Shown here in pieces: positions 36,699 to 46,036 of a DNA stretch of 64,000 nt (position 1 is the stretch's first letter; each line of letters opens with the position of its first letter). The stretch lies in assembly GCA_016784545.1 (NCBI GenBank), contig JADHUM010000004.1, positions 39,641 to 103,640 on the forward strand, written 5' to 3'. The notes beneath the pieces were generated by a model. That model made no database searches, was not told the DNA's origin, and was given only the letters and a program-made list of their open reading frames with translations. A program made the translations under genes and the position numbers. The stretch comes from Candidatus Neomarinimicrobiota bacterium. GTDB taxonomy: Bacteria > Fidelibacterota > UBA8477 > JABMPR01.

Positions 36699-39056
36699 AT
36701 GACTAAAATTCGCCTGGTAATCATCGGGATCATCTTGATGATGAATACGCTCTGCGCTGAATGGGAATTCAGTCATGTGCTGGATAGAGTCGACCTTGAT
36801 GTCACAAGTAGCTGTGGCATGCACGGTGTTGCTGTCGATCCAGATGGAAACATCTGGTATGGAATGTATTCAAGCAGTGGCTCCTGGGCTTATGACACCC
36901 TGGATGTGAATGGTGAGGAAGTCTATATCCTACCCATTTTCGCTGTAACACCCCTGGGTGAACCCCTCCCATTTTCTCCCATCTATACGCTTAGCAACGG
37001 AGAAGTCATTGATACGATGACCAGCGGTTGCCGTGGGATGGCGACAGCTGCAGATGGTCATATCTTGTATTCTGTTTCCGGGAAACTGTACAAGGTCAAT
37101 TATCAAACCGGGGAAGGCATTGCCGTATATCATTTTCCAGAATACACATCTGGTCTGACTAAACCTGCAGTCGATGATTCAGGACGCATTTATATCAGCA
37201 CTGTAGCACATGGATATCCAGTCAAGATCCTGAATCCGGATCTCACCGAGCTAGGCAATGCCCTGGATGATAATTCAGGTGGCTACAATCGAGCCATTGC
37301 GGTTACAGGAGACGGTCATGATCTTTACCTGGGAAGTGTCTGGAATGGTGTGGGAATTCGACATTTTTATAGCCCCATACCTGGAGTATTCCCCTATGAA
37401 CCTGTGGACACAATTGGTGGCTGGTGGATGGATAATGCCACTTGGTTCCAACCCATGTGGGCTGAGGATGTGAGTCTCAATCCCTTTGATGATCAATTAT
37501 ATGCGGCCAGCACTGAAATCAACTATACAGGTGACGAGTATCATTATTCCAGGTGGTACATCTATGACCGTGTTTCTGGTGAAGAGCTGGATTCCTTTGG
37601 CATCCCTGAGGGAGATTATGCAGCAGGAGGCGTTCACAATGGACGTGGTGCTGCCTGGAGTGCAGATGGTAGAACCATGTATGTGGCTGATTTTGGCTAC
37701 AATAGCATCACGGTCTGGGATCTAATTGGTACAGGTCCCGATTCGATTCATCTTGAGATCCCTTTGGCTTATGCAGCTCCCAATTACACAATAGCTCTCC
37801 CAGTAAATGTTGAATTCCCCTTCGATTTCAATTGTGATACCGCTGTCATTGGTCTGGGAGGGTTCCAGGATGATTTGGAATTTACAGGTATTATCACGGA
37901 GGGTGGACTGCTTCAGGATGCAAACTGGTCCATTGAATACACCGAAACAGATACACTCATGATATCGCTCGGTACCAGTGGCAATGGTGTGAGAGGGGCA
38001 GGGACGCTATTCTGGTTGGAATTTTATGTGCCGGATACACTTGAAAACGTGTTTGTACCAGTCACAATTGACACTACCCTGTTCAACAACGGGGACCCGG
38101 ATATTGTCATAGTGGATGGAGGTCTTGAGATTCTGGAAAACGCATTTTTCGGAGATGTGGACCTGAATATGGATGTCCGTGCTTTTGATGCATCCCAAAT
38201 ATTGAAATATCTGGTTGATCTAATCGAACTCGAACCCCAGCAATTGTTGAATTCTGATGTGAGTTTGGACGGCACTGTATCAGCTTACGATGCCACATTC
38301 ATTCTGCAATATGTGGTTGGGCTAATTGATGCGTTGCCATACATACCTGGACCTGATCTGCAGCTTGCCAGTGGGAGCATGTCCCTGGAATCAGCATTGC
38401 TTAGGCCTGGTGCCATGGTTGAAGTGCCACTACTCCTCCAGAATCCAGATAATATCTATTCATTCGAAGGGCAGATAGATTGGGATGTACAGCACCTTGG
38501 TCTTGTTTCAGTTGAATGGAGTGAACTCTCTCATGGCCTGGCCATTGAGTGGAATAGTCAGGATGGCTTTCTGAGATTCGCTGGTGCTGGTGAACTAGAA
38601 CCTGGCTTATCCGATGTTTTGGCTATTATGCAATTTCAGGTTTCTGATCAATTCGATGAGGAACAAACCAGTATTTCATTGAGCAAGCTCCGTTTCAATG
38701 AAGAAGACCTCCAGGAAGATGTTGCCCGGGTGGAGTTAATTCACGCCGTTTTAAATCTGGAACAGGGTGAGTTGCCTATCAGTTTCGACTTGTTGCCAAA
38801 TTATCCCAACCCCTTCAATCCACTTACATCTATTCGCTATGATTTACCAGTCGAGGCAGAGGTAAGTCTCCAGGTATTCGATTTAAAAGGTCGATTGGTG
38901 CAAACTCTGGTACGCAGCCGTCAATCTCAAGGCCGGTACGCCATATGGTGGAATGGCACCAGTAATTCCGGATATCCAGTCTCAGCAGGAGTCTATTTAT
39001 GTCATCTGCAGGCAAGCGATTATAGTGCAACGATCAAGATGCTTTACTTACGATAG
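36699..39056 (+). CDS. Surface protein: propeller, cohesin-like domains, dockerin, sorting tail
   Basis: 785 residues. Signal peptide (1-20, ending TLCA), an NHL/SMP-30-like propeller (about 25-345, with DPDGNIWYGM and ADGRTMYVADFG), a cohesin-like domain (about 350-480), a type I dockerin (about 485-550) with two EF-like loops (DVDLNMDVRAFDA and DVSLDGTVSAYDA), a second cohesin-like domain (about 560-690) and the tail (NYPNPFNP, TIKMLYLR). Cohesin and dockerin bind each other in cellulosomes and in many non-cellulosomal surface complexes, so this one protein could link to others of its kind. The first cohesin-like domain is clearly related to one in the next gene. AAGGGGG lies before the ATG. 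Confidence 0.83.
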   Translation: MTKIRLVIIGIILMMNTLCAEWEFSHVLDRVDLDVTSSCGMHGVAVDPDGNIWYGMYSSSGSWAYDTLDVNGEEVYILPIFAVTPLGEPLPFSPIYTLSNGEVIDTMTSGCRGMATAADGHILYSVSGKLYKVNYQTGEGIAVYHFPEYTSGLTKPAVDDSGRIYISTVAHGYPVKILNPDLTELGNALDDNSGGYNRAIAVTGDGHDLYLGSVWNGVGIRHFYSPIPGVFPYEPVDTIGGWWMDNATWFQPMWAEDVSLNPFDDQLYAASTEINYTGDEYHYSRWYIYDRVSGEELDSFGIPEGDYAAGGVHNGRGAAWSADGRTMYVADFGYNSITVWDLIGTGPDSIHLEIPLAYAAPNYTIALPVNVEFPFDFNCDTAVIGLGGFQDDLEFTGIITEGGLLQDANWSIEYTETDTLMISLGTSGNGVRGAGTLFWLEFYVPDTLENVFVPVTIDTTLFNNGDPDIVIVDGGLEILENAFFGDVDLNMDVRAFDASQILKYLVDLIELEPQQLLNSDVSLDGTVSAYDATFILQYVVGLIDALPYIPGPDLQLASGSMSLESALLRPGAMVEVPLLLQNPDNIYSFEGQIDWDVQHLGLVSVEWSELSHGLAIEWNSQDGFLRFAGAGELEPGLSDVLAIMQFQVSDQFDEEQTSISLSKLRFNEEDLQEDVARVELIHAVLNLEQGELPISFDLLPNYPNPFNPLTSIRYDLPVEAEVSLQVFDLKGRLVQTLVRSRQSQGRYAIWWNGTSNSGYPVSAGVYLCHLQASDYSATIKMLYLR

Positions 39057-39113
39057 AGTGAGATGATGAAAACTCAAATAGGTCGTAAAGTAAAACATTT
39101 TTGGAGGGAAAAA

Positions 39114-42100
39114 ATGAGCTGGATAAAAAGTGTTATCACACTGGGATTAATAACTGTGTTTGGGATAAGTGCGAACAGCTTAAATGCACAAATAATTATT
39201 GATGGGATTATTTCTGATTGGGACGACGTTGCACAATTTGACGTGGCACCCAACCCAGAAGAATATGTAGGAGATTTCCTTTATCCCTCAGGTGATATAA
39301 GCGATATCTACATTACCCAGAATCAGGACAGCTTGTTTGTTCGAATTGATATCAATCCGGATGGCAATATTTCCGATTTGGCAGCTGATAATTCCATGAT
39401 CCAAATTGGTTTTGATACTGACAACAATGTTAGTACTGGGCTTACCTGGGATTGGTGGATGACAGGGGTCGACTATTTTGCCGGTGTTACCTGGCCCAAT
39501 ACCTGGAACGGGATGGCGTGGCCTATCCCCACTCAAGATAGTCTTGGAATTGTGCGGTTTGTCGGCCCTCATGGGGGTGAAGCAGATTGGGAGGACACCT
39601 ATTACGGTTGTGAAACAGCAGCCAGTTCTGATGGCACTTCATATGAAATTGCCATTCCCTTGGCTGCCCTGGGTGAGCTCTCAGAGAGTCTAACCATCAT
39701 GTTTCTCACTGAAGAGACCGTGAACTGGGCTGCGGATTCCTACCCAAATTCCTTGGGTGATGAGACAGCAGTTTATGAAATTGCCAGAATAACCAACACC
39801 ATTTCATTCATTGTTCCTGAAGTGCAGGCTTCCCCTGGGCAGGATGTTATGCTCCCTCTCCTGGTTGAATTCCCCACTGACTCCAGCTACAGCTCCGCTG
39901 AAATCAGTGTTGGAGGCTTCCAGGGCGAATTGGAGCTTCTTGATGTCATTTTGAGTGGCAGTCTCATGGGATTTGCTGATTGGTCATACCAGATGAATGA
40001 GACGGACAGTTTGCTACATCTCGCCTTTGCCGGAGCAAATGAAATTTACGGGGAGGGACAGCTATTCCAGCTGGCATTCCATATCCCTGATGACGCTGAG
40101 CCCGGCTTTGTTCCCGTCACCATCCATTCAATCCTTTTTGATAATGCTGGCATACCAGATTCTATCATCAACGGTGGAATAGAAATAATTCCGCCTGGAT
40201 TTATTGTCAGGAACACGGATGACAATGGTCCAGGTTCTCTGAGACAGTATATCCTTGAAGCCAACCTGAATCCTGGAGTAGATACGATCAAATTTGACAT
40301 CCCTGGTCCCGGTCCTCATACCATCCAGCTATTTTCAGCCTTACCGACCATCACGGACCCTATCGTCATTGATGGGACCACAGAACCTGATTTCTCAGGA
40401 GGTCCAGTGATTGAATTGGATGGGAGCAGTGCAGGACCGATTACGTCTGGATTAAAGATTACTGCCGGAAACAGTACCGTGCGAGGATTGCTAATAAATC
40501 GTTTCCATGAAAACGGGATTCTATTGGAATATGGTGGAGGCAATGTCATTCAGGGGAACCTCATTGGTACCGATGTCAATGGAACCAGCGCTTTAGGGAA
40601 TTCATGGGATGGTGTCCGCATAGGACAGGGTAGCGATTTCAATATCATCGGTGGAACAACAGAAGCTCACAGAAATCTTCTTTCTGGCAATGGCGAGTGC
40701 GGCGTGAATATCTCGGGTTGGGGAACAAATAATAATACTGTTATCGGGAATTTCATCGGCACCGATATCAATGGAACCACTGCATTGGGAAATGGCTGGG
40801 ACGGTGCTCGCATTCAGGGAGGAAGTCATTCCAACACTATCGGTGGAATAACGGCTGGTGCAGTGAACATTATTTCAGGCAACAGCGAATGTGGAGTGAA
40901 TATTGGAGGATCTGGAACCAGTGGTAATTCTGTCATCGGAAATCTAATTGGGACGGATCTCACTGGAACGTCAGGAATTGGGAATGGTTCATCCGGAATA
41001 AGTGTGGTAAGTAACTTCAATATTATTGGTGGACTTTTGGCAGAAGAGCGTAATGTAATTTCAGGGAATATGGGACCCGGCATTGAGTTCTGTTGTGAAG
41101 ATTACGGTTATAACCAGGTGATGGGCAATTATATCGGGACGGATATATCTGGTACTGAAGCTTTGGGAAATGGATCCGGAATCAATATCCTAAGTCCTGG
41201 AAACCTCATCGGTAATCATTTCCAGGGTGCTGGTAATGTGATCTCAGGAAATATGGGGAATGGAATTGATATAGGAAGTCCAGATATGCCAGCCACAGCC
41301 AATTCAAATTCAATTAAGGGGAATTTCATTGGAACAGACGTGACTGGAACCATGGCACTCCCCAATGGCGGGACAGGGATCCTGATTAGTGAGGCTGGCT
41401 TCAATCTCATTGGAGGGTATGATCCAGGTGCCGGCAATGTAATCTCTGGGAATATGCTTGATGGTGTCCTGATAGCAGACAATTCCAGCGTGAATTACAT
41501 CCAGGGAAACAAAATTGGGACAGATGTTACAGGTGAAGCTGCCATTTTGAATTCTTTTGGCATCTCCATCCAAAATGGAGCCTCAAACAATTTGATTGGG
41601 GGGATGGAACCAGCCGCAGGGAATCTCATTTCAGGTAATTGGAGGGATGGTATCAGGATTTTCGACGATAGTCACTACAATACTATCAAGGGGAATTTAA
41701 TCGGAACCAATGTATCTGGTGAAGCCAGCCTGGAGAATCAAAGGGATGGTATCCGCCTGGAAGCAGGTGCCACTCATAATCTCATTGGTGGTGCTGCACC
41801 CGGTGCCAGAAATGTAATTTCAGGAAATGGTGAGTCTGGTATCATGTTCTATACCAATTCTACACTGAATACTGTGCAGGGCAATTTAATTGGTACCAAC
41901 ATCACTGAGGATTCGGCCCTTCCAAACTTTATTGGGATTTCTATCCGCTCAACTTCATCCAATAATCTTGTAGGAGGTACAGAATTCGGTTCAGGAAATG
42001 TGATTTCAGGTAACTCGAATGTGGGTGTTAGGCTATATAACAGCAGCAGCAACAACATCCTACAGGGTAATATCATTGGAACAAATCTTACTGGTGACTT

Positions 42101-43004
42101 GGACATTGGAAACCAGCGGGAAGGAATCCGGATATATGATGGCTCCACCAACAATCTCATTGGAGGGAGCGTAGATGGAGCAGCCAATACCATCGCATAT
42201 AACAGTCGGAGTGGAATCCTGATTAATTCCTCCGTCTCAATGACCGGGAACCAATGCCTGTCAAATTCGATCTATCTCAATGCCGGCTTGGGTATTGACT
42301 TGAGCCCGACCTCTCCTGGTGATGGGATCACTCCTAATGATCCCGGTGATGTTGATGAAGGTCCAAATCGTTATCAGAATTTCCCGGAATCAATAAATAT
42401 TGGGGTTGATGATAACGATTATCTGATCATCCAATATCTGGTCGATTCTGATCCTGAAAATTCTGACTATCCGCTGCAAGTGGAGTTTTTCCAGGCTGAT
42501 ACTGGTGGTGCAGGTCAACTGTTTTTTGCATCCGACGTCTATGATACGACAGATTTTGAGCTTGGATTAAAAACCGTCGATTTAGGTCCCGCTGTAAATT
42601 ATGGAATTGTCATGGGTGACCAGATAGTTGCTACTGCTACGGATGCTGCTGGAAATACTTCAGAATTCTCCGCAATGAGTGAATTGGGTGATTATGTGTA
42701 TGTTGAGGAAGCGATTGAGATTCCTGAAAACTATATGCTACAGCAAAACTATCCCAACCCCTTTAACCCAAGCACCACCATACGCTACGGCTTGCCAGAG
42801 ACTTCAGATGTTTCGCTGGTCATCTATAATCTCAAAGGTCGGGAAGTGCGACGTTTCTCAGAGACGTCTCAAGCAGCAGGCTGGGTCAATCTGAGATGGG
42901 ATGGGACCTCGAATAATGGTGAACCCGTGAGTACCGGCGTCTATCTGTGTCGAATGGTAGCCGGGAACTACACCAGGACTATCAAAATGGTTTATTTGAG
43001 ATAA
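39114..43004 (+). CDS. Surface protein: DOMON-like, cohesin-like, beta-helix repeats, sorting tail
   Basis: 1296 residues with the ATG at 39114 (GGAGGG before it; an upstream ATG at 39063 would add 17 residues before the signal peptide). Order: signal peptide (1-25, ending NSLNA), a DOMON/CBM9-like domain (about 26-215, IIDGIISDWDDVAQFD), a cohesin-like domain (about 225-360) homologous to the first one of the preceding gene, then a right-handed beta-helix (about 365-1080) with nine GN-IGT(D/N) units of 60-70 residues, and a tail (about 1205-1296; QNYPNPFNP, TIKMVYLR). The beta-helix entry (FDI-GPGPHTIQ--SALPTI) also matches that of the gene at 24843. Two neighbouring repeats are close copies, a sign of recent tandem duplication. 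A decayed second tail follows the stop. Confidence 0.85.
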   Translation: MSWIKSVITLGLITVFGISANSLNAQIIIDGIISDWDDVAQFDVAPNPEEYVGDFLYPSGDISDIYITQNQDSLFVRIDINPDGNISDLAADNSMIQIGFDTDNNVSTGLTWDWWMTGVDYFAGVTWPNTWNGMAWPIPTQDSLGIVRFVGPHGGEADWEDTYYGCETAASSDGTSYEIAIPLAALGELSESLTIMFLTEETVNWAADSYPNSLGDETAVYEIARITNTISFIVPEVQASPGQDVMLPLLVEFPTDSSYSSAEISVGGFQGELELLDVILSGSLMGFADWSYQMNETDSLLHLAFAGANEIYGEGQLFQLAFHIPDDAEPGFVPVTIHSILFDNAGIPDSIINGGIEIIPPGFIVRNTDDNGPGSLRQYILEANLNPGVDTIKFDIPGPGPHTIQLFSALPTITDPIVIDGTTEPDFSGGPVIELDGSSAGPITSGLKITAGNSTVRGLLINRFHENGILLEYGGGNVIQGNLIGTDVNGTSALGNSWDGVRIGQGSDFNIIGGTTEAHRNLLSGNGECGVNISGWGTNNNTVIGNFIGTDINGTTALGNGWDGARIQGGSHSNTIGGITAGAVNIISGNSECGVNIGGSGTSGNSVIGNLIGTDLTGTSGIGNGSSGISVVSNFNIIGGLLAEERNVISGNMGPGIEFCCEDYGYNQVMGNYIGTDISGTEALGNGSGINILSPGNLIGNHFQGAGNVISGNMGNGIDIGSPDMPATANSNSIKGNFIGTDVTGTMALPNGGTGILISEAGFNLIGGYDPGAGNVISGNMLDGVLIADNSSVNYIQGNKIGTDVTGEAAILNSFGISIQNGASNNLIGGMEPAAGNLISGNWRDGIRIFDDSHYNTIKGNLIGTNVSGEASLENQRDGIRLEAGATHNLIGGAAPGARNVISGNGESGIMFYTNSTLNTVQGNLIGTNITEDSALPNFIGISIRSTSSNNLVGGTEFGSGNVISGNSNVGVRLYNSSSNNILQGNIIGTNLTGDLDIGNQREGIRIYDGSTNNLIGGSVDGAANTIAYNSRSGILINSSVSMTGNQCLSNSIYLNAGLGIDLSPTSPGDGITPNDPGDVDEGPNRYQNFPESINIGVDDNDYLIIQYLVDSDPENSDYPLQVEFFQADTGGAGQLFFASDVYDTTDFELGLKTVDLGPAVNYGIVMGDQIVATATDAAGNTSEFSAMSELGDYVYVEEAIEIPENYMLQQNYPNPFNPSTTIRYGLPETSDVSLVIYNLKGREVRRFSETSQAAGWVNLRWDGTSNNGEPVSTGVYLCRMVAGNYTRTIKMVYLR

Positions 43005-43064
43005 GATGAATCCATCGCAGCCGAAAGCCTTAGATGGACGATCAAGGTGGTGTATCTCCGATAA
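43005..43064 (+). pseudogene. Orphan remnant of a sorting-tail 3' end
   Basis: Straight after the stop of the preceding gene, and in the same frame, 19 sense codons run to a second TAA. The last eight read TIKVVYLR, differing by one residue from the TIKMVYLR that ends the gene itself, and the codons before them still align loosely with the tail (AAES-RW versus AGNYTR). This looks like the 3' end of a lost tail-bearing gene, not a functional ORF. Confidence 0.7.
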
Positions 43065-43069
43065 TATTG

Positions 43070-43195
43070 GGAGTATTTGTTGATGCACAATGGGTGTGCT
43101 ACATTCTGAGCATACCAAATTGATCCACAAGCTGCATTTAAACCTTCTGATTCTCGAGGCTGATTGAAATCAATTACTAAGTGAGAGGGGAAATT
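43070..43195 (+). repeat. Leader repeat, copy 2
   Basis: These 126 bases before the ATG at 43196 align with 24723-24842 before the LVIVD/beta-helix gene. The two genes downstream are different, so the homology is in the non-coding leader itself. It follows the orphan tail directly, so tail remnant and leader together mark a cassette junction. Confidence 0.65.
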
Positions 43196-45925
43196 ATGCT
43201 AAAATTTTTTCTGACAATTACTGGGATTATATCAAGCCTATTCGCCACAATCATCAATATACCAGTAGATTATGCAACTATACAAGGCGGCATTAATGGG
43301 GCAGAAAATGGTGATACTGTCCTTGTACAAGCTGGCACTTATGCAGAAAGTATCAATTTCATTGGTAAAAATATAATTATTATGAGTGAAGAAGGCCTGG
43401 AAAGTGCCATTATCCAGGGTGACAACACACAGAGAGTTGTCACCTTTGAATCCAGCGAAGGTCCAGGAGCCATGCTAATTGGTTTCTGTATTGAAAATGG
43501 GAATGGTGGAATCATCTGTAGCGGGAACTCTAATCCAATCATTTTTCAGTGCAAAATTCGCAACAACAACTCAACAATTCCTTCAGATGCCAGTTTCAGC
43601 CTGGCGGGTGGCGGTGGTATCGCCATTATTAATTCAGCACCGCTCCTGATGAATACTGCTATCTATCAGAATGAATCTTCCCTCATGGGTGGTGGTATTT
43701 ATATGAATTATTCAACTGCCGTCCTGGCCAATAGTATTGTGTATGGAAACCAGGGGATCTCCATTGATGGAGTAATTTATCTAAACAGCCCGAATAGTGT
43801 CATTCTTAACTCAATTATTTGGGAAAATAATATTGGCCCAAGTTCAAATAACCCGATCAATATTTTATATAGCGATATTCAAGGAGGATGGACAGGCGAA
43901 AGTAATTTGAATGAACAACCTCAATTTGTAAACACAGAGAATGGAGATTTCCATCTTCTTCCAGAATCACCATGTATCAATGCTGGCCAACCAAGCTTTT
44001 TATTCAATGATAATGATGGCACTTCCAATGATATAGGATCATTTGGCGGGTCTGGATTCTTCATTGGAATGGGTGGGATAGATATCGGTCAGGTGGTCAT
44101 TCAATCATACTCGACCTATCCGCTGAAAATTTACAATCTGATGGGTTTACCACTATCGATCTCGAATCTTGCATTCTCAAATCCAGATTGTTGGAGTACG
44201 AATATCGCTTTCCCTTTTAGTCTTGACTTGTCAGACGTCAGTGAACTGCCAATCACCTTTATTCCTCAGATGATCGGTCTCGACACATGTGACTTGACCT
44301 TCCAATTTACGGATGGAATCAACGCAGACAATTTGAGTATCGTGGCAGAAGCTGAGGGAATCCCATCCTTCGGCCACCGCGAGTTCAGGAAAAAAGGGCA
44401 ACTCGATGCAGGCTTAGTAGCCACCATATTTAAAAATTACAGTGAGATTACTGATTATCCCAATCAACCGAGTTGTGAATGGCCGAAGGGAAGTGGCCAT
44501 AGCTACATGGATGGTATAGCATTTATGGTTCAAGCTGAGATTGAGGACATCTCAGGAAACATCATCCACCCCTTAGAAACCCAATATCGGGAATTTGTCG
44601 ATATGAGTCCTGAAGGCGAACCGTGGGGCTGGGAACCCCTACCTGGATATTTCAATCCACTATCTAGTTCTATTGCCATGAGTACAAACCCAGACAGTTG
44701 GCCGACACATTGGCCAAATAAAGATTCAGCTTGGGATGGATACTGGAATGGTTTCTTTGGACGAGGCGTTGTCCATGCTGATCAGGAGACCTATTTCATG
44801 ATCGATGATTATCAGGATCAGGAGTGGGATTATAATCCTGTGGAAACCGATCCATCTCGAGGTGGCTTGGGATTACAGGTTGAAGTGCGGGGTTACGCCT
44901 GGAATAATACACAATTTGAGGACTTGTTGATCTGGCACTATGCTGTTCATAACATTTCAGACTTTGATTACCAGCAAGTTGTTCTGGGATTGTATATGGA
45001 TACGGGTGTAGGGGGAACTGAGGATGGTGCTGATGATCTGGGTACCTTTCTGCCGGAAGAAAAATTGGTCTACTTCAATGACATTGATGGGATAGGCGGG
45101 GGTGGCTGGTCCCCAGTTGGGTATGTAGGAATAAAATTTTTAGAAATGCCTGGAAATCATAGTGATGGAACTGACAACGATTCTGATGGATTGGTCGATG
45201 AATCACGAGATAACGGAATAGACGACGATCTGGATTGGAATCAACTAGTGGACGATGTGGGAAATGACGGTATCGCTGGAACAAATGATACTGGGGAAGG
45301 AGACGGTTTCCCATCACATGGTGAACCTAACTTTGACAAAACGGATCAGGACGAATCTGATGCTGTTGATATTAATACCGTGCGGTTCTTTCCAGTTCAT
45401 AGTTATGAATTGCATGATGATGAACAGAATTGGGAAATATTCACCAGTGGTGAAAAACAAAGCAATTCAGGGGATATTGGCAACCTGGGAAGCTTTGTAA
45501 TCTCCGAAGCATTTCCACTCTCTTCTGGTGAGACCACCTACTTTTCTTTTGCCATTGTTTTTGGTGAAGACCTGGAAGATATGCTTTCAAATACAGGGTC
45601 AATCTCTCCCTCGAGATTGGTAGATGATTTTTATCCCGGACAAGTTCATACAGCCAATTTACAGCCTAATTTTCCGAACCCCTTCAACCCCACAACCACT
45701 ATTCAATACAGTCTGTCTGAGGCAGAACAAGTTAAACTGAAAATATTCGATATTCTGGGTCAAGAGGTCATGACACTCCAAGATGCTAAAAAGGCTCCTG
45801 GTAATTACGAAGTGCAGTGGAATGGATTAGATCAATCAGGCAATCCACTGAGTACGGGAGTGTATTTCTGTCGACTAGAGGCAGGTAGTTATAATCGAAC
45901 CATTAAAATGGTTTACTTGCGATAA
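43196..45925 (+). CDS. Surface protein: beta-helix, Ig-like region, sorting tail
   Basis: 909 residues; the ATG at 43196 (GAGGGG before it) is preferred to a GTG at 43181. Signal peptide (1-18), then a pectate-lyase-like right-handed beta-helix (about 20-250; the entry VDYATIQGGINGAENGDTVLV is typical of such proteins), an ASH-like domain (about 280-390) and a large Trp/Asp-rich region (about 395-800) that I do not recognise, containing GTDNDSDGLVDES, a calcium-loop-like Asp-rich string. The tail has NFPNPFNP, GVYFCRLEAG and TIKMVYLR. Catalytic residues of pectate lyases are not evident, so binding is more likely than cleavage. Confidence 0.8.
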   Translation: MLKFFLTITGIISSLFATIINIPVDYATIQGGINGAENGDTVLVQAGTYAESINFIGKNIIIMSEEGLESAIIQGDNTQRVVTFESSEGPGAMLIGFCIENGNGGIICSGNSNPIIFQCKIRNNNSTIPSDASFSLAGGGGIAIINSAPLLMNTAIYQNESSLMGGGIYMNYSTAVLANSIVYGNQGISIDGVIYLNSPNSVILNSIIWENNIGPSSNNPINILYSDIQGGWTGESNLNEQPQFVNTENGDFHLLPESPCINAGQPSFLFNDNDGTSNDIGSFGGSGFFIGMGGIDIGQVVIQSYSTYPLKIYNLMGLPLSISNLAFSNPDCWSTNIAFPFSLDLSDVSELPITFIPQMIGLDTCDLTFQFTDGINADNLSIVAEAEGIPSFGHREFRKKGQLDAGLVATIFKNYSEITDYPNQPSCEWPKGSGHSYMDGIAFMVQAEIEDISGNIIHPLETQYREFVDMSPEGEPWGWEPLPGYFNPLSSSIAMSTNPDSWPTHWPNKDSAWDGYWNGFFGRGVVHADQETYFMIDDYQDQEWDYNPVETDPSRGGLGLQVEVRGYAWNNTQFEDLLIWHYAVHNISDFDYQQVVLGLYMDTGVGGTEDGADDLGTFLPEEKLVYFNDIDGIGGGGWSPVGYVGIKFLEMPGNHSDGTDNDSDGLVDESRDNGIDDDLDWNQLVDDVGNDGIAGTNDTGEGDGFPSHGEPNFDKTDQDESDAVDINTVRFFPVHSYELHDDEQNWEIFTSGEKQSNSGDIGNLGSFVISEAFPLSSGETTYFSFAIVFGEDLEDMLSNTGSISPSRLVDDFYPGQVHTANLQPNFPNPFNPTTTIQYSLSEAEQVKLKIFDILGQEVMTLQDAKKAPGNYEVQWNGLDQSGNPLSTGVYFCRLEAGSYNRTIKMVYLR

Positions 45926-46036
45926 AGATTTATCAATCGTGTGCCAGGCCGAAGCCCAGAGGGCATAGGCTGGTAGCTCAGAACGAGCGCAGATGGGTTG
46001 AGTATTTGAGGTAGTAGTATCCATTACGAGGGGGCC

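Noticed and set aside
40500-42250. CRISPR-like regular repeats
   Set aside because: The regular spacing comes from beta-helix coding units of about 190-200 bases with codon-level variation, inside an intact gene; there are no short identical direct repeats with unique spacers.
45970-46005. tRNA-like string GGCTGGTAGCTCAG
   Set aside because: It looks like a D-arm, but no T-arm (GGTTCGAATCC-like), acceptor stem or CCA-proximal sequence follows, and the stretch cannot fold as a cloverleaf.
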